DNA from: Annona cherimola
Lineage: Eukaryota > Streptophyta > Magnoliopsida > Magnoliales > Annonaceae
Assembly: GCA_030490835.1 (NCBI GenBank)
Contig: CM059972.1
Span: 44,433,452-44,497,451, forward strand
Direction: 5' to 3'
DNA length: 64,000 nucleotides
Positions 1-10,497 of this stretch are shown piece by piece. Each line of letters begins with the position of its first letter. The first letter of the stretch is position 1. Under the pieces are notes generated by a model, which did not search any database, had not been told where the DNA came from, and saw only the letters and a list, made by a program, of their open reading frames with translations. Position numbers and translations under genes: made by a program.

Positions 1-1065
1 GGCTGGGGCTGCGATGGCTGCCCAAAACAAGCTCTGACCTCTGGCGGTGTCGACGAAAAAGGCGAGAGGGTGGAGATGTCGATCTAGCGGTCCTCCTCTA
101 TCCGCCGTAAGTAGGCCTCCATCGCCCGGTCATGCTGTCGTTGGTACCTAGCTTGGGCGGCCACCAGATTCTCCAAGTTTGTTAGCCGCTCGGCTGTGGA
201 TAACGGCTGCGAGGATGGACCCGCTGCAAGTGGAGCAGGTCTGGGACACGTGGTGGTGGTGCGGATCCATGGCTGGGTGCGGTAGGAGAGGTCGTCAATG
301 ATGACCTGACAATTCAGGACCTCCTCCGTCGGCTCCCATTTGACACCTGCCCGCTTACAGAGCCCGGTGATGAGAGATGGGAAGTAGTAGCTGCCCTGGG
401 GTGCGGTCGCGCAGGCACAGATTTGCTGGTAGATAATGCGACCCACATCGATCGTCATACCGCTGTAGATGACATGTAGTAGCAGCGCTTTGTCCATCGT
501 CACCTCACTGACGTGGGTCAACGGCATCATCCAGGCTGAAATAAAATGGAAAAAACATTCGCCCGTCGTACATCATCTCGCTGTGCTTGAATGATGTGAG
601 TTGGCCTCCCGTTGATTTCCATGTCGGAGGCCGTTGGCAGATATGCTCGGTGATAGAGTTGACATCTCGACCTTCTCCCTCCAAAAACTCCTCATACTGG
701 TCTGGATAGTCAAAAGAGCCCAATCCGTAATAGGAGTTGATCACTTCAGCATGAAACGAGACGATCTTACCCTAGACCTTCACCCTGCCCTGCTCTTGTT
801 CTACGGCATTGGCATAGAACTCTTTCACCACTGGCACTATTGCAGACTCAGGCTATGTGAGGAATTTCTGCCACCCTCGAGCGTTCAGTGCGTTGATGTA
901 GTTGTCGGAGAAAGAGATAATCTTTATTCCCCGTTCAGGAATTAGGTGTCGCTTCTGAAGCGAGTCTGTGTACCGCTTGAATGCCTGAGCGGAAACAAAT
1001 CGGTTGGCGTCGAATTCGATGGGTTCCTGAATTTTCTTTCTCTTAGCCGATGATGAAGAAGCCAT
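1..1065 (-). pseudogene. Athila-associated extra ORF, plant transposon-protein-like, broken, runs off left edge
   Basis: Read right to left, this begins at an ATG at 1065 with a Ser-rich start (MASSSSAKRKK) and continues in pieces at 853-1065, 505-744, 84-530 and 1-83, in different frames, so at least two frameshifts and one stop near 84 break it. The first piece has the pattern FDANRFVSAQAFKRY, then RxxIPERGI, then ARGW, which I recognise as the start of the plant family often labelled 'putative plant transposon protein' (PF20167 type). The last piece has a short coiled-coil-like tail (RLTNLE, AQARY, RRIEEDR). The same tail occurs at 54473-54745, which supports the joined reading. It lies downstream of the gag-protease of the Athila-like element, where reverse transcriptase would be expected. 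Function of the family is unknown. Assignment rests on remembered motifs, not a search. Confidence 0.6.
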
Positions 1066-2336
1066 GTTGTTTCCAAGCAATCTTAACCGGCCCTTGCAAA
1101 TCAAATTCCAACACAACCAAGAAGTCCGAAAATCCAATACACAACAAGCCGATTTCCAAATGCCGAACAATCCACCCAAATCACCAACCTACTCTAGTAC
1201 CAACCAATGCAAAGCAATCCTCCCAAAATAATTTCCAATCCGCAAACCAATCCACAAATTCAATCCAAACTTCTAGCTGAACAAGCACCAAGCAATCTTA
1301 AATCAAAGAAAATATCTCAAAGTTGGAGGCGGTGTTACCCATAGCAGCTTTCAGCTTGCAATCTGGAGCTTGCTCTATTTCTGCACTGGCGCCGGGACGC
1401 GGGGGTATCGGCGCCTAGGTGCCGATCTACTGTCAGTCGTTTCTGGCGCCGGGGCGAAGAAGATGACAATAAGATTGCTAAAAAAGGAGCCCAACTCAAG
1501 GGGAAATTGTTGGGGAAGCTAGAATAGATGTAAGGCTTAGGATTGGGTGATAAAAAACTAGATTCTTGGATGGATTGCAATGGATCTAAGCAAAGGGGAA
1601 AGAACGGAAACGGAATGGAATGGAAAATAAGATGAATGAAATGAGGAGGAGATTGAGGTTCAAATGTAATTGGATTGAGGTTGAAATTACTTGGAAACAC
1701 TTCGGCAAGATTCAGAAATGAGAAAGGGAGAAAGAAAAACGGCGCCGTGGCGTGAGGGTTAGGGTTTAAACCCTAACCCGAAGCTTTATAAGTCATCCGG
1801 GTTGTGCTGTCCACGACCTGGTGCCAGGGCGCCCGTGTTCTTCGGGGAGTTCATCATGGCGCCGGGGTGCCCCCCTTCGGCGCCCAGGCACCTATTTTTT
1901 TAATTTTTTAAACAAAAATAATAAAAATAAAAATAACAACAAAATTGCAAATCAAACTGGAACCAAACAATGGGTTGCCTCCCAATCAGCGCTAAGCTTA
2001 ATGTCCTCCTCTCGACGCTTCTGCTATTCAATCCTTTTTCAATTTTTCCACCTCGAACTCCCAGCCATTAGGACTGCAACCTGGAAGTTCCAATCTGATC
2101 TTAGCCCATCGTTCCATAAAGCTGTGCCAGGTTTGAATTTTTGGCCAATTAAATAGGGGTGTTTTGATATGTACAATTTCAGCTTTATCAAATGTAAACT
2201 CCCCCATTCTTTTCTTGGCTTTCATACTCGTGTCCTGATTTTCAAATGGCTCAATCATTTGTTTAAGCCTGATGTAAGCAACGAGTTGGTCTTTAACATT
2301 AGCTGATAACTTATGGCCCTTATTCGCAATCTCCTC
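1066..2336 (-). other. Non-coding spacer of Athila-like element between protease and extra ORF
   Basis: No open gene is supported here. The spacer holds GGCGCC-type motifs near 1388-1450 and 1820-1895, a TATA-like GCTTTATA (minus TATAAAGC) at 1783-1790, and a perfect 24-bp telobox palindrome at 1756-1779. The block TGGGTTGCCTCCCA with 'CAGCGCTAA' near 1970-1998 recurs at 55604-55630 in the second Athila-family fragment, so the spacer is a conserved part of the element. Reverse transcriptase, RNase H and integrase are absent from it. Confidence 0.55.
1783..1790 (-). promoter_or_regulatory. TATA-like box upstream of the Athila extra ORF
   Basis: TATAAAGC on the minus strand, about 720 bp upstream of the extra ORF start at 1065 and immediately followed by a telobox palindrome at 1756-1779. 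It could drive a separate transcript for the extra ORF. This is inference from position only. Confidence 0.3.
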
Positions 2337-4650
2337 TTAGTTCTTCTCAAAAACAGCATGAGGACGCTTTTGAACCTCTGAATTGCCCATATCAACCCTT
2401 AAGCAATCCTCTGGGTTAGTCGGGCTATGTATAGGCTTAAGCACTTTGAATGTAACCTTTTCATTCTGCACCTGCATGGTTAATTTTTCGGCTAGTACAT
2501 TGATTATCACGTTGCCCGTTGCTAGAAAAGGCCGACCCAGAATAATAGGTACGTCTCGGTCTTCTTCATAATCCAAGATAATAAAATCTGTTGGAAAAAT
2601 GAATTTGTCCACCTTGACAAGGACATCCTCAATAATACCTTCCGGGTATGTAATGGATCGATCCGCCAGTTGTAGCGTCACGGTGGTAGGTCGAGCTTCC
2701 CCGAGGCCCAATTTTCTGACAATGGACTTGGGCATGAGATTAATGATGGCTCCCAAGTCGCATAATGCTCTCCCGAAGTACTGATTGCTAATTATGCACG
2801 GGATTGTGAAACTCCCGGGGTCCTTGAGTTTAGGAGGTAGTTTCCTCTGAACCCTCGCACTAGTTTCCTCTGTTAGCGCCACTGTCTCGAATTCCGTCAA
2901 CCGCCTTTTCTTTGATAGCACGTCTTTCATGAATTTGGCGTAGCTCGACATCTGTTCTAAGGCTTCGACGAGAGGTATATTAATGTGCAGCTGCTTCAGT
3001 ACCTCGAGAAATTTCTTGAACTGGCCCTCCTTTTTAGATTTTTCGAATTGCTGAGGAAATGGAGGAGGCGGCCTTGGATTCGTGGTGATTTCAGCGTCTA
3101 ATTGGTTCTGAGTTGTAACCGGTTCCTTTGTCTCCTGTGATTGCTGAGTCAGAGGGTTAGTGGGTTTAGTCACCAATTCTGGTGGAGTTGGGTTGGGTAA
3201 CTGCTTTCCACTACGCAATGTGACTGCTTGGACATGTTCTTTGCTTTTGCCTTTCGGGTTTTGTTCGGTGTCGCTCGGCAACGATCCTTGAGGTCGATTG
3301 TTCAGAGTTGATGCCAGCTGGCCTATCTGAGCTTCCAGGTTTCTGTTCGTCGTGATCTGGGATTGCATAAACTGCATGAAGAGATTTTCCATATCCGATT
3401 TCTTTTCTTCTCGCGGTGGTGGAGCGAACTGCATTGGTCTTTCAGGCTGTTGCTGTGGCTGCTGCTGTGGGAATCGAGGCGGCTGATTCGGCCTCGTCTG
3501 GTTGTTCCATGAGAAGTTAGGCTGATTTCTCCAACCTAGGTTGTAGTTGTTTCCATACTGATTAGCTGGATTTCTTTGAAAATTTCCCACGTAATTAATG
3601 GACTCCGGGTTGGAGGCACATTCATCATTGGGATGGCCGAATTCACCACACCACATGCAAATGTCTGCTGTTGTCGACTGCTGTGGTGTTGACGTCCCTA
3701 ATGCACTGACGTTGGCTGGCCTGGACAAATTCTGAATTTGCCAAGACAAAACGTCAATGTGGGCCTTTATCGATGAAACCGCGTCCAGTTGGAGTAGACA
3801 TGCACCTTTGTTTTTGTCTGATGGCAATTGATAAGTGTTGGCCGCCATGTTTTCGAGCATGGCGTATGATTCCTAATAACTTTTTTGTAGCAGAGATCCG
3901 TTCAATGAAGAATCCACCATGTGACGGGTGGAATCCTGGAGACTGTTATAGAAAATCTGAATTTGTACCCACGGCTGAATTCCATGATGTGGGCATTTAC
4001 GGAGTAGGTCTTTGAAACGATCCCATGCCTCTGATAGGGTCTCCTCGCCGTGTTGCTTGAACGAGACTATATCCATTCTCAGCTTGGCTAACTTGGCCGG
4101 CAGAAAGTATTTTTCTAGGAATTTCTGAACCAAGTCATTCCATGTGTTGACGGAGTTGTGGCAAAAAGTCTAGCCACTCGGAAGCTCGATCATGCAACGT
4201 TCGAAGTCGCATTGCTTCGTCGGATACTCCATTCTGCTTGAAAGTGTTCACAATCTGCAGAAAATTCCGCAGATGGCGGTGCGGGTCTTCAGATGCAAGA
4301 CCTCCGAACTGCCCGATAGACTAGAGCATCTGGAAAATCACCGGTTTGATTTCAAAATTGTTGGTGTTGATCGAAGGAGGTGCAATGCTAGTCTAAACAA
4401 CATTTTGGCCAAGTGCAATCAGATCCCAAATTGGCTAGTCCAAATCATCTTGAGGTGGATGATTCGGGATCTCGATCCTCTGGTTTTTCGGCTGGTTTGC
4501 GTGGACATTATCGTCTTGATTCTCGATACGCTCCATCGTATGTTGTTGGTTTCTAGCCTCCTTACTCTTTCGGTGCCTTCTCAAATAGGTTCTTTCAGGT
4601 TCTGGATCAAAAGGGATGACAGTCTCCTTTTCGGCTCTGCCTCGGCGCAT
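2337..4650 (-). pseudogene. gag-pro: Athila-like Gag-protease, frameshifted
   Basis: The start at 4650 gives MRRGRAEKETVIPFDPEPER, a typical Athila Gag N-terminus. The Gag core follows in other frames: [19 protein letters not shown] around 4320-4250, then LSEAWDRFKDLLRKCPHHG at 4060-3980. The long frame 2337-3860 holds one CCHC-like knuckle (CMWCGEFGHPNDEC), a Gln/Pro-rich stretch, and an aspartic protease whose active site reads LCDLGAIINLMP, with a later IILGRPFLATG. The usual D-S/T-G has become D-L-G. Breaks lie near 4434, near 4170 and at 3873. The frame stops at 2337 before any reverse transcriptase. It would form the virus-like particle core and process it. The element is probably non-autonomous even apart from the breaks. 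Confidence 0.85.
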
Positions 4651-4805
4651 GCAATATGTGAATATTCTGCAAAAACCAATGAATTTGAACTAGCAGAAAG
4701 AAAAAGAAAAATAAGAAATTCTAATCTAAAAGAAATAATGAAAATAAGATATTCTACAGAATTGTACAAGAAAGCAATAAAACTAAACATAATTGGTTAA
4801 GCAAA

Positions 4806-4823
4806 TCCCCGGCAACGGCGCCA
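4806..4823 (-). other. Primer binding site, tRNA-Asp type
   Basis: On the minus strand this reads TGGCGCCGTTGCCGGGGA, which matches 18 of 18 bases of the 3' end of plant tRNA-Asp as I remember it. It starts 6 bp inside the 5' LTR edge, where reverse transcription would begin. A tRNA-Asp primer site is usual for the Athila lineage. Confidence 0.85.
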
Positions 4824-4829
4824 AAAACT

Positions 4830-6385
4830 TGACGAGCTGCGTATATGTCTATTAAATTGCTCGCTATTTACGCAAGTATACGTGTCGTGTCAAGTAATAA
4901 AGAGTGAGTAGAGTATCGTTCCCACGAGGATTTGTAGACCAAAATTATTATTTAGCTTAACGGCTTTCGAGGGTTGTGAAATTCTGAGTTTGTGGTCCTA
5001 TTAAACTAATAATTGCAAGGGGAAATTAGAGTAGAGATATGAGACTACTGGATACTAAAACGGGTTTACTGATTAGGGATGGCAGATGGATAGATCAGAA
5101 TTCTTGAATCTAAACTATATTGCTCTGGTTTTTGTTAAGCGGATTGCATATGAATTTACTAGCCCAAGTTCATGTATCTTCATATATGTCTTCCAACAGT
5201 ATATAAAGCTAATTACACCCTATTTAAGTGTTATTTTCCCATGTCATTAAATAAAGTGAAATTGATAAGTTCATAACTTGTATAATGATTACACAGGGTT
5301 TAACGGTATATTCCTATCTGTTAAACAACTCTCCTTACACAAAGGTCGAAACCTGTGCCTTGCACATGGATCTGGCAAAGATCTCCCTTTTCCAAGGATA
5401 AATCAAGTAATTAAATTATCTTACAAGGCAGCTAATCTTGTAAAAGCATTATACTCACACATGCAAAGGTAAATCATACACAACCATGTATATAAGCTTA
5501 AATATTCATTCCTGAATATTCTAAGAACCAAGAAACAATATAGTTTAGAATTCAATTCATCCTAACTATCCATCTAATGGAGGTTTAGTTCAAAGACATG
5601 ATCTTAAAAACCACTACATCCATATAAAAAGTATCCATAGTGCAGAGAAAGAAAATTGGAAAGAATAAGAAAAACTATTTTCTGGCGGTTTCCACCAACG
5701 GGACTTGATTCCTTTCTTCAATCCGAGCTTTGATCTCGATTTCCACTTGCTCTTGCACTGCAGTTCGTACTCCGGCTCTTCTCTCTCCTCTCTCTCACGC
5801 GCGAACCCCTAGGAACTATATATAGAGTCCCCTTTTGCGCAGCTTAAGCACTGGAATATTCGCATATGGATGCGTATCGGCACCTAGGCGCCAACTCTCT
5901 GTGTGTTGAGCAGTTTAGACACATTCTAGAACCCTAGAAATTTTTGCACTGACGCCTAAGCGCCAACTCCCTGGACTACACCACCTAATTTGTGGCTCTT
6001 GACTTGGGTTTACTGTAGAGAAGTGGCGCTTAGGCGCAAACTCTCTGGACTGCTCCTTCATGTCAGCTGTGTGCTGCGAATGGTCAAGGTGTGTAGGGAG
6101 GCACCTGGACGCCAACTCCCTGCCTCTGGATGCCTCAGCTTGCATTCAACTCGTCCGCTTTGCCTTCGTGTGTCCCGTCCTCCCTGCAAAAGATGGAAAA
6201 ACAAAATAAATAGACTAAAAATGCCTAAATAATGCTGAAATTGCTTAAAAACTAATTAATGCTCCTAAAATGCAAAGCGGATGAAAATTAAGCTAAAAGA
6301 GTGCAAATTAGGCCTAATATCTCGAACTAACACACAAATTAAGTCTGGAATTGGCTATGATAACTCCTAAAAATACGAGTTATCA
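4830..6385 (-). repeat. 5' LTR of Athila-like element
   Basis: On the minus strand the LTR begins TGATAACTCG at 6385 and ends with CA at 4830, just before the primer site, giving 1556 bp. A TATA box (CTATATATAG) lies at 5816-5825 and is followed on the minus strand by a GA-rich leader. Four diverged GGCGCC-type motifs occur between 5875 and 6125. The 3' LTR would lie left of base 1, so LTR divergence and the target duplication cannot be checked here. It is inserted into a Tekay-like fragment (6386 onward). Confidence 0.8.
5816..5825 (-). promoter_or_regulatory. TATA box of Athila-like LTR
   Basis: CTATATATAG, followed on the minus strand by a C/G-rich junction and a GAGAGAGAGGAGAGAAG leader near 5780-5800. 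This is the normal layout of an LTR U3/R promoter. Confidence 0.5.
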
Positions 6386-6773
6386 CCGGTATAGGGGTAG
6401 GGTTAGCTGTTTGTGTAGGTCTTTCTCTCTCATGACCACCCAACTGCGCTTACTAGGTCCTTTCCCATAAGCCTTGGATTATATCCACAGTCTGGTTTGC
6501 CCATTCTCGAGTAGCCCATTGAATAGCCTCCTTTACAACTGCAACTACCTTTTCTCAATCATCCTTGCTTGTCTCATTTCATTATCATTTTCAATGTTTG
6601 GTTTCGGGCTTATTTTTTTCGTCGTTGACTAGTCCTTAGATTTTCTCCTCTTAGTCCCAGTCCAGGTCGTTTAGATCTATTACTTGTTTCTCCTGCCTCA
6701 TGCTGACTTGGAATTTCATCAGCAGTTTTGTCTTTTCCTTATTCTGCTTAATTCTTGCTCTCGTGTTAACCAT
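6386..6773 (-). pseudogene. gag: Tekay-like Gag N-terminal fragment
   Basis: The start at 6773 gives MVNTRARIKQNKEK, which parallels MVETRAGLRKNKGK at 52413 in the better preserved minus-strand Tekay-like element. The rest aligns loosely with that Gag up to the point where the Athila LTR cuts it at 6385. Stops and frameshifts are present. It is a fragment without any conserved catalytic domain, and the call relies on comparison within the window. Confidence 0.6.
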
Positions 6774-7238
6774 GGTGCTTTTGCTATATTCAAAAACACA
6801 TTAATGTAGCTTTCATTTATAATCAGGGTTTAATATTATCATGCATATATCATCATCATTCAATTAATCCATCATGACCCCGTCATTTATCATTGTGTAA
6901 TACCAATTAGGTCATTCTCAATCATTTATCAACATAAGCATTCATAATCATTTATTACCATTCTTTTCACACATTTATGATTTCCAAACGTAACAACTTC
7001 ATATGTACATCAAAACATCTATACATTCACAAATTATACTTCCGTATAGTTCACATAATTAAACATTCCATCTTGAAAACCAAAGTTTGACCACATCACC
7101 ATATAATACATTCATATACACATAGAAAATTCATCTTGAAACCAAATTTTACCAAACCATAATTTACATGTACATATCACAAAAACAAAGAAACCTTTAC
7201 TCTACCCATCTACCTTATTGTCTACGACTAGGTAGTAC
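6774..7238 (-). other. AT-rich leader spacer of Tekay-like fragment
   Basis: This corresponds in position to 52414-52840 of the other minus-strand Tekay-like copy, with the same repeated 'TTCATTCA/ACATTTC' texture. No gene is seen. Confidence 0.45.
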
Positions 7239-7490
7239 CTATGTAGGCTGACCGGTAGTAGTGTTGGTATCTAACCAGTTGGGAAGGTTCTTTTTATCAC
7301 TATCATTTTTTCTTCGGGTTCGATGAACTCCTCTACATCATCATCATTTTCACTTCCCGTATCTATGGACCCACCATCACTTTCTAAGTTCGGAATGCAG
7401 AATAGCAAAGGTGCAAACACATTAATGAGTTCAACCATCAAGATCGACAATGATGAAAATGGTAAATCTGTCGAATAAAAATTATATAAA
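7239..7490 (-). pseudogene. C-terminal remnant of the Tekay leader ORF, third copy
   Basis: On the minus strand an acidic stretch (GSENDDDVEEFIEPEE) is followed, in a second frame, by NWLDTNTTTGQPT and a stop at 7239-7241. The DTNTTT part matches DTNTIT at about 20754-20770 and SNTSTIT in the 52841-53628 copy. Codons after the stop still read SRRQ, echoing the Arg-rich tail of the other copies. It is cut at about 7490 by copia sequence. Function unknown. Confidence 0.5.
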
Positions 7491-7493
7491 AGC

Positions 7494-8143
7494 ATGATAG
7501 GGTCCTTATCATATTTAACTACTTCTAGACCTGATATTTTATTTAGTGTTTGCATGTGTTCAAGATTCCAATCATGTCCTAAAGAATCACATTTAATAGC
7601 TTTAAAAAGAATTTTCAGATATTTGATAAATACCACTAATCTAGGACTATGGTATCCAAAGGGGTCAACATTTAATATAATCAGCTACTCGGATGCGGAT
7701 TTTGCTGGTTACAAAGTAGATAGAAAAAGCACTAGTGGAACATGTCAATTTCTTGGAAACATGTTGGTTTCAATATTTTCAAGAAAACATACTAGTATTG
7801 CTCTATCACCGTGGAAGCCAAATATATAGCTGTCGGGAGCTGTTGTGCCCAATTACTTTGGATGAAACGACAACTTAAGGATTATGGAGTTGATTATCAT
7901 GATATTCTAATTAGATGTGATAATACAAGTGCAATCTGTTTAACCAAAAATCCTGTGTTGCATTCTAGAACAAAGCATATAGATGTAAGACACCATTTTA
8001 TTCGTGAACATGTTGAAAATCATGATATTTGTTTAGAATATGTGAAAATAGAGGACCAAATTGTAGATATTTTTACCAAACCCTTAGCAAAAGAATCATT
8101 TTATAAAATTAGGAATGATATGGGTATGATTGAGTTTGATTAG
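7494..8143 (+). pseudogene. pol: Copia (Sirevirus-like) RT end and RNase H, truncated copy A
   Basis: Frame 1 (7494-7829) carries YLTTSRPDI, a typical copia reverse transcriptase end, and [20 protein letters not shown], the RNase H start. Frame 2 (7811-8143) continues AEYIA-like MEAKYIAVGSCCAQLLWMK to RTKHIDVRHHFIREHVE and ends KIRNDMGMIEFD. A frameshift near 7808 separates them: CTATCACCGTGG in place of the usual CTATCTACTGTGG-like text. The 5' side is missing, the copy joining Tekay sequence at about 7490. RNase H would remove the RNA strand during reverse transcription. It is dead. Confidence 0.85.
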
Positions 8144-8149
8144 AAGCAT

Positions 8150-9059
8150 AATATGAGTGAAGTCGCACCCGAAGTTGACTTCACTTGCGACTTGGGTCAA
8201 GTTCAGGACCAAGTCGACCTGAAGTGGAACTTGAAGTCTTTGCTGGAGACCGAAGTCGCACCCTAAGTCGACTCCAGTATGCGACTTGGGTGAAGTCGCA
8301 CCCGAAGTCGACTTCACATGCGACTTGGGTCGCAACGGTCGGAAAAATTCGAACGTTGGCGCATTAAATGCGCGCCACCTACCACCAAATGTTCGAATTT
8401 ACTCCACCACTATAAATAAGCATTCAAGTGAACGTGCTAGAGGTTAGAGAAAACGATTATTGAGATCCAACTACTATCCAAGCATTAAGTGATCAACACA
8501 AGTTTCAAGTGAAGAACAAAGCTCCAACTTGCTGCATGCTCCAACGCTGATCAAATCATTTCTTCTACAAGTTCTTCCACGAGCTGAAACCTACCTACAC
8601 AATCTGTAATGTGTAGATTTCTTTATTTGATTCAATATTTTTATCTGACACTTGGTTTGATATTGGTGTTTTGAACGAAGTGAAAGCAAAGAAGCGTTGT
8701 GACTTGAGTGTGACTCGTCACCTACTTGTGCTATGATTTGTATAAGCCCCCTAGAGCTGGAATCTAGAAGAGAGCTGCTGCTCTAGCTGTATTTGATAAT
8801 ACAATAGTGGAACCCAAGTCACAAAGGGTGTGAGCTTAGAAGAGTGGAGTAGGGGAGGTTGCCCGAACCACTATAAAATCTTTGCCTATTGCTGTGGTTT
8901 GCATTTCTGATCTGACTGCTTTATTTCTCTCCATATTATTCATTTGTTTCATTAGGGAGATTAAATTAAACAGGGAAAAATTTCTGTTTAAGTGAAAATT
9001 TCAAAATACCCAATTCACCCCTCCTCTCTTGGGTAATAGTTATAAACTCATGACCAACA
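8150..9059 (+). repeat. Sirevirus-like LTR, 5'-truncated
   Basis: It lacks the TGTTG start but keeps the U3 AAGTCGACTT-type repeats (8160-8340), a TATA box TATAAATA at 8411-8418, the block CCCCTAGAGCTGGAATCTAG (8748-8767), GTTGCCCGAACCACTATA near 8858-8875, and the end CCCAATTCACCCCTCC... finishing ACCAACA at 9059. The same ordered blocks occur in 12918-14217 and, inverted, in 56113-57793. It runs straight into integrase codons of copy B. Confidence 0.75.
8411..8418 (+). promoter_or_regulatory. TATA box of Sirevirus-like LTR
   Basis: TATAAATA about 70 bp downstream of the palindromic U3 repeats. Equivalent boxes lie at 13481-13488 (TATATATA) and, on the minus strand, at 56813-56820. Confidence 0.5.
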
Positions 9060-10497
9060 GAACTCCCCAACAAAACAGGGTAGTTGAAAGGAAAAATAGA
9101 ACAATACAAGAGATGACTAGAACTATGTTAAATGAAAGTAAATTATCTAAAAAAAATTGGGGTGAAGCTGTAAGTACAGCATGTCATGTACTTAATCGAG
9201 TTACCATAAGAGCAATCTTGAAAAGATCCCATATGAACTATGGAAGGGTAGAAAACCAAACATTTCATATTTTTATGCTTTTGGATGTACTTACTATGTG
9301 CTGAATAATGGAAAATCAAACTTAGGAAAGTTAGATACCAAAAGTGATGGAGTAATATTTCTTGGATATTCATCAAATAGCAAAGCATATAGAGTTTTTA
9401 ACAAAAGAAATCAAATAGTAGAAGAATCAATACATGTTGTATTTGATGAATTTAATCCAAATCCCAAAAAAGATGATGAGCTAAGTGATGCAGATGAAAC
9501 ATTAAAGAATTCAAAAAAGGAACAGTTAGAATAACAAGGAGAAGCCGAAACAAAGAAAGAGCAATCCACGAATGGAAGGGTAAGTGAAAGTAATAATTCC
9601 TACAAACCTCCCACGGATTTAAAATTCAAAAATGACCATCGAATTGAACAAGTGATTGGCAATGTATATGAAGGAGTAAGAACTAGAAGGTCAAGACACA
9701 ATATTTATGGAGAATTTGGTTGTGTCTAAAATAGAACCAAACTCTATTGACCAAGCTCTTAATGATGAAAATTGGATCACTGCAATGCATGAAGAGCTAA
9801 ATCAATTTGAAAGAAATAAAGTATGGCACCTAATTCCTAAACCCAAGAATTGCATGTTATTGGTACCAAATGGGTTTTTAGGAACAAATTAGATGAAAGT
9901 GGACTTGTAGTAAGAAACCAGGCAAGACTTATAGCCAAAGGATATTCCCAAGAGAAAGGAATTGATTTTGAGGAATCCTATACTCCGGTGGCTAAATCAG
10001 AGGTCACACGTATCCTACTAGCTTTTGCATGTCACATAGACTTTAAATTGTTTCAAATGGATGTGAAAAGTGCATTTTTGAATGGATACCTAAATGAGGA
10101 AGTATTTGTTGAACAACCTCCTGGATTTGAAGAGAATGATCAATCAAAATTTATTTTTAAGTTAATCAAAGCATTGTATAGACTTAAACAAGCTCCAAGA
10201 GCTTGGTCTGAAAGGTTAAGCAAGTTTTTTACTGATCATGACTTTCAAAGAGGAAAAATTGATGCAACATTATTTATCAATACAACTAATATAAGGCTAT
10301 AGTATCCAAAGGGTTCAACATTTGATCTACTCGGCTACTCGGATGCGGATTTTGCCGGTTACAAAGTAGATAGAAAAAATACTAGTGGAACATATCAGTT
10401 TCTTAAAAATATGTTGATTTCATGGTTTTCAAGAAAATAAACTAGTGTTGCTCTATCTACTGCGGAAGCCGAATATATTGCTGCTGGGATCTGTTGT
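9060..10497 (+). pseudogene. pol: Copia (Sirevirus-like) integrase and RT, copy B, with internal RT deletion
   Basis: The integrase end (RTPQQNRVVERKNRTIQEM) and its C-terminal region (LGYSSNSKAYRVFNKRN) are followed by a linker and reverse transcriptase ([57 protein letters not shown]). After DATLFI at about 10281 the text jumps to NTTNIRLW-like codons, so the part with the YVDD catalytic motif, the connection region and part of the fingers-palm is lost. Compared with 60167-61084 about 480 bp are missing. Frames change near 9300, 9700 and 9880. RNase H begins (SDADFAGY) and has an in-frame TAA at 10438-10440. The coding sequence is then split by a solo LTR at 10498. It is dead. Confidence 0.85.

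Noticed and set aside
1335..1700. Pro/Ser/Phe-rich 121-codon ORF
   Set aside because: Low-complexity translation of the Athila spacer with no parallel in the second fragment.
4192..4800. 202-codon plus-strand ORF
   Set aside because: It is antisense to the Athila gag front, whose minus-strand motifs ([21 protein letters not shown]) are recognisable. The plus translation matches nothing I know.
7271..7636. 121-codon minus-strand ORF as a gene
   Set aside because: Its left half is the Tekay leader remnant and its right half is antisense to copia RT. It is a chimera across a junction.
8160..8340. CRISPR-like array
   Set aside because: The repeats are short, diverged and palindromic with related spacers, and the DNA is plant nuclear. 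They belong to an LTR.
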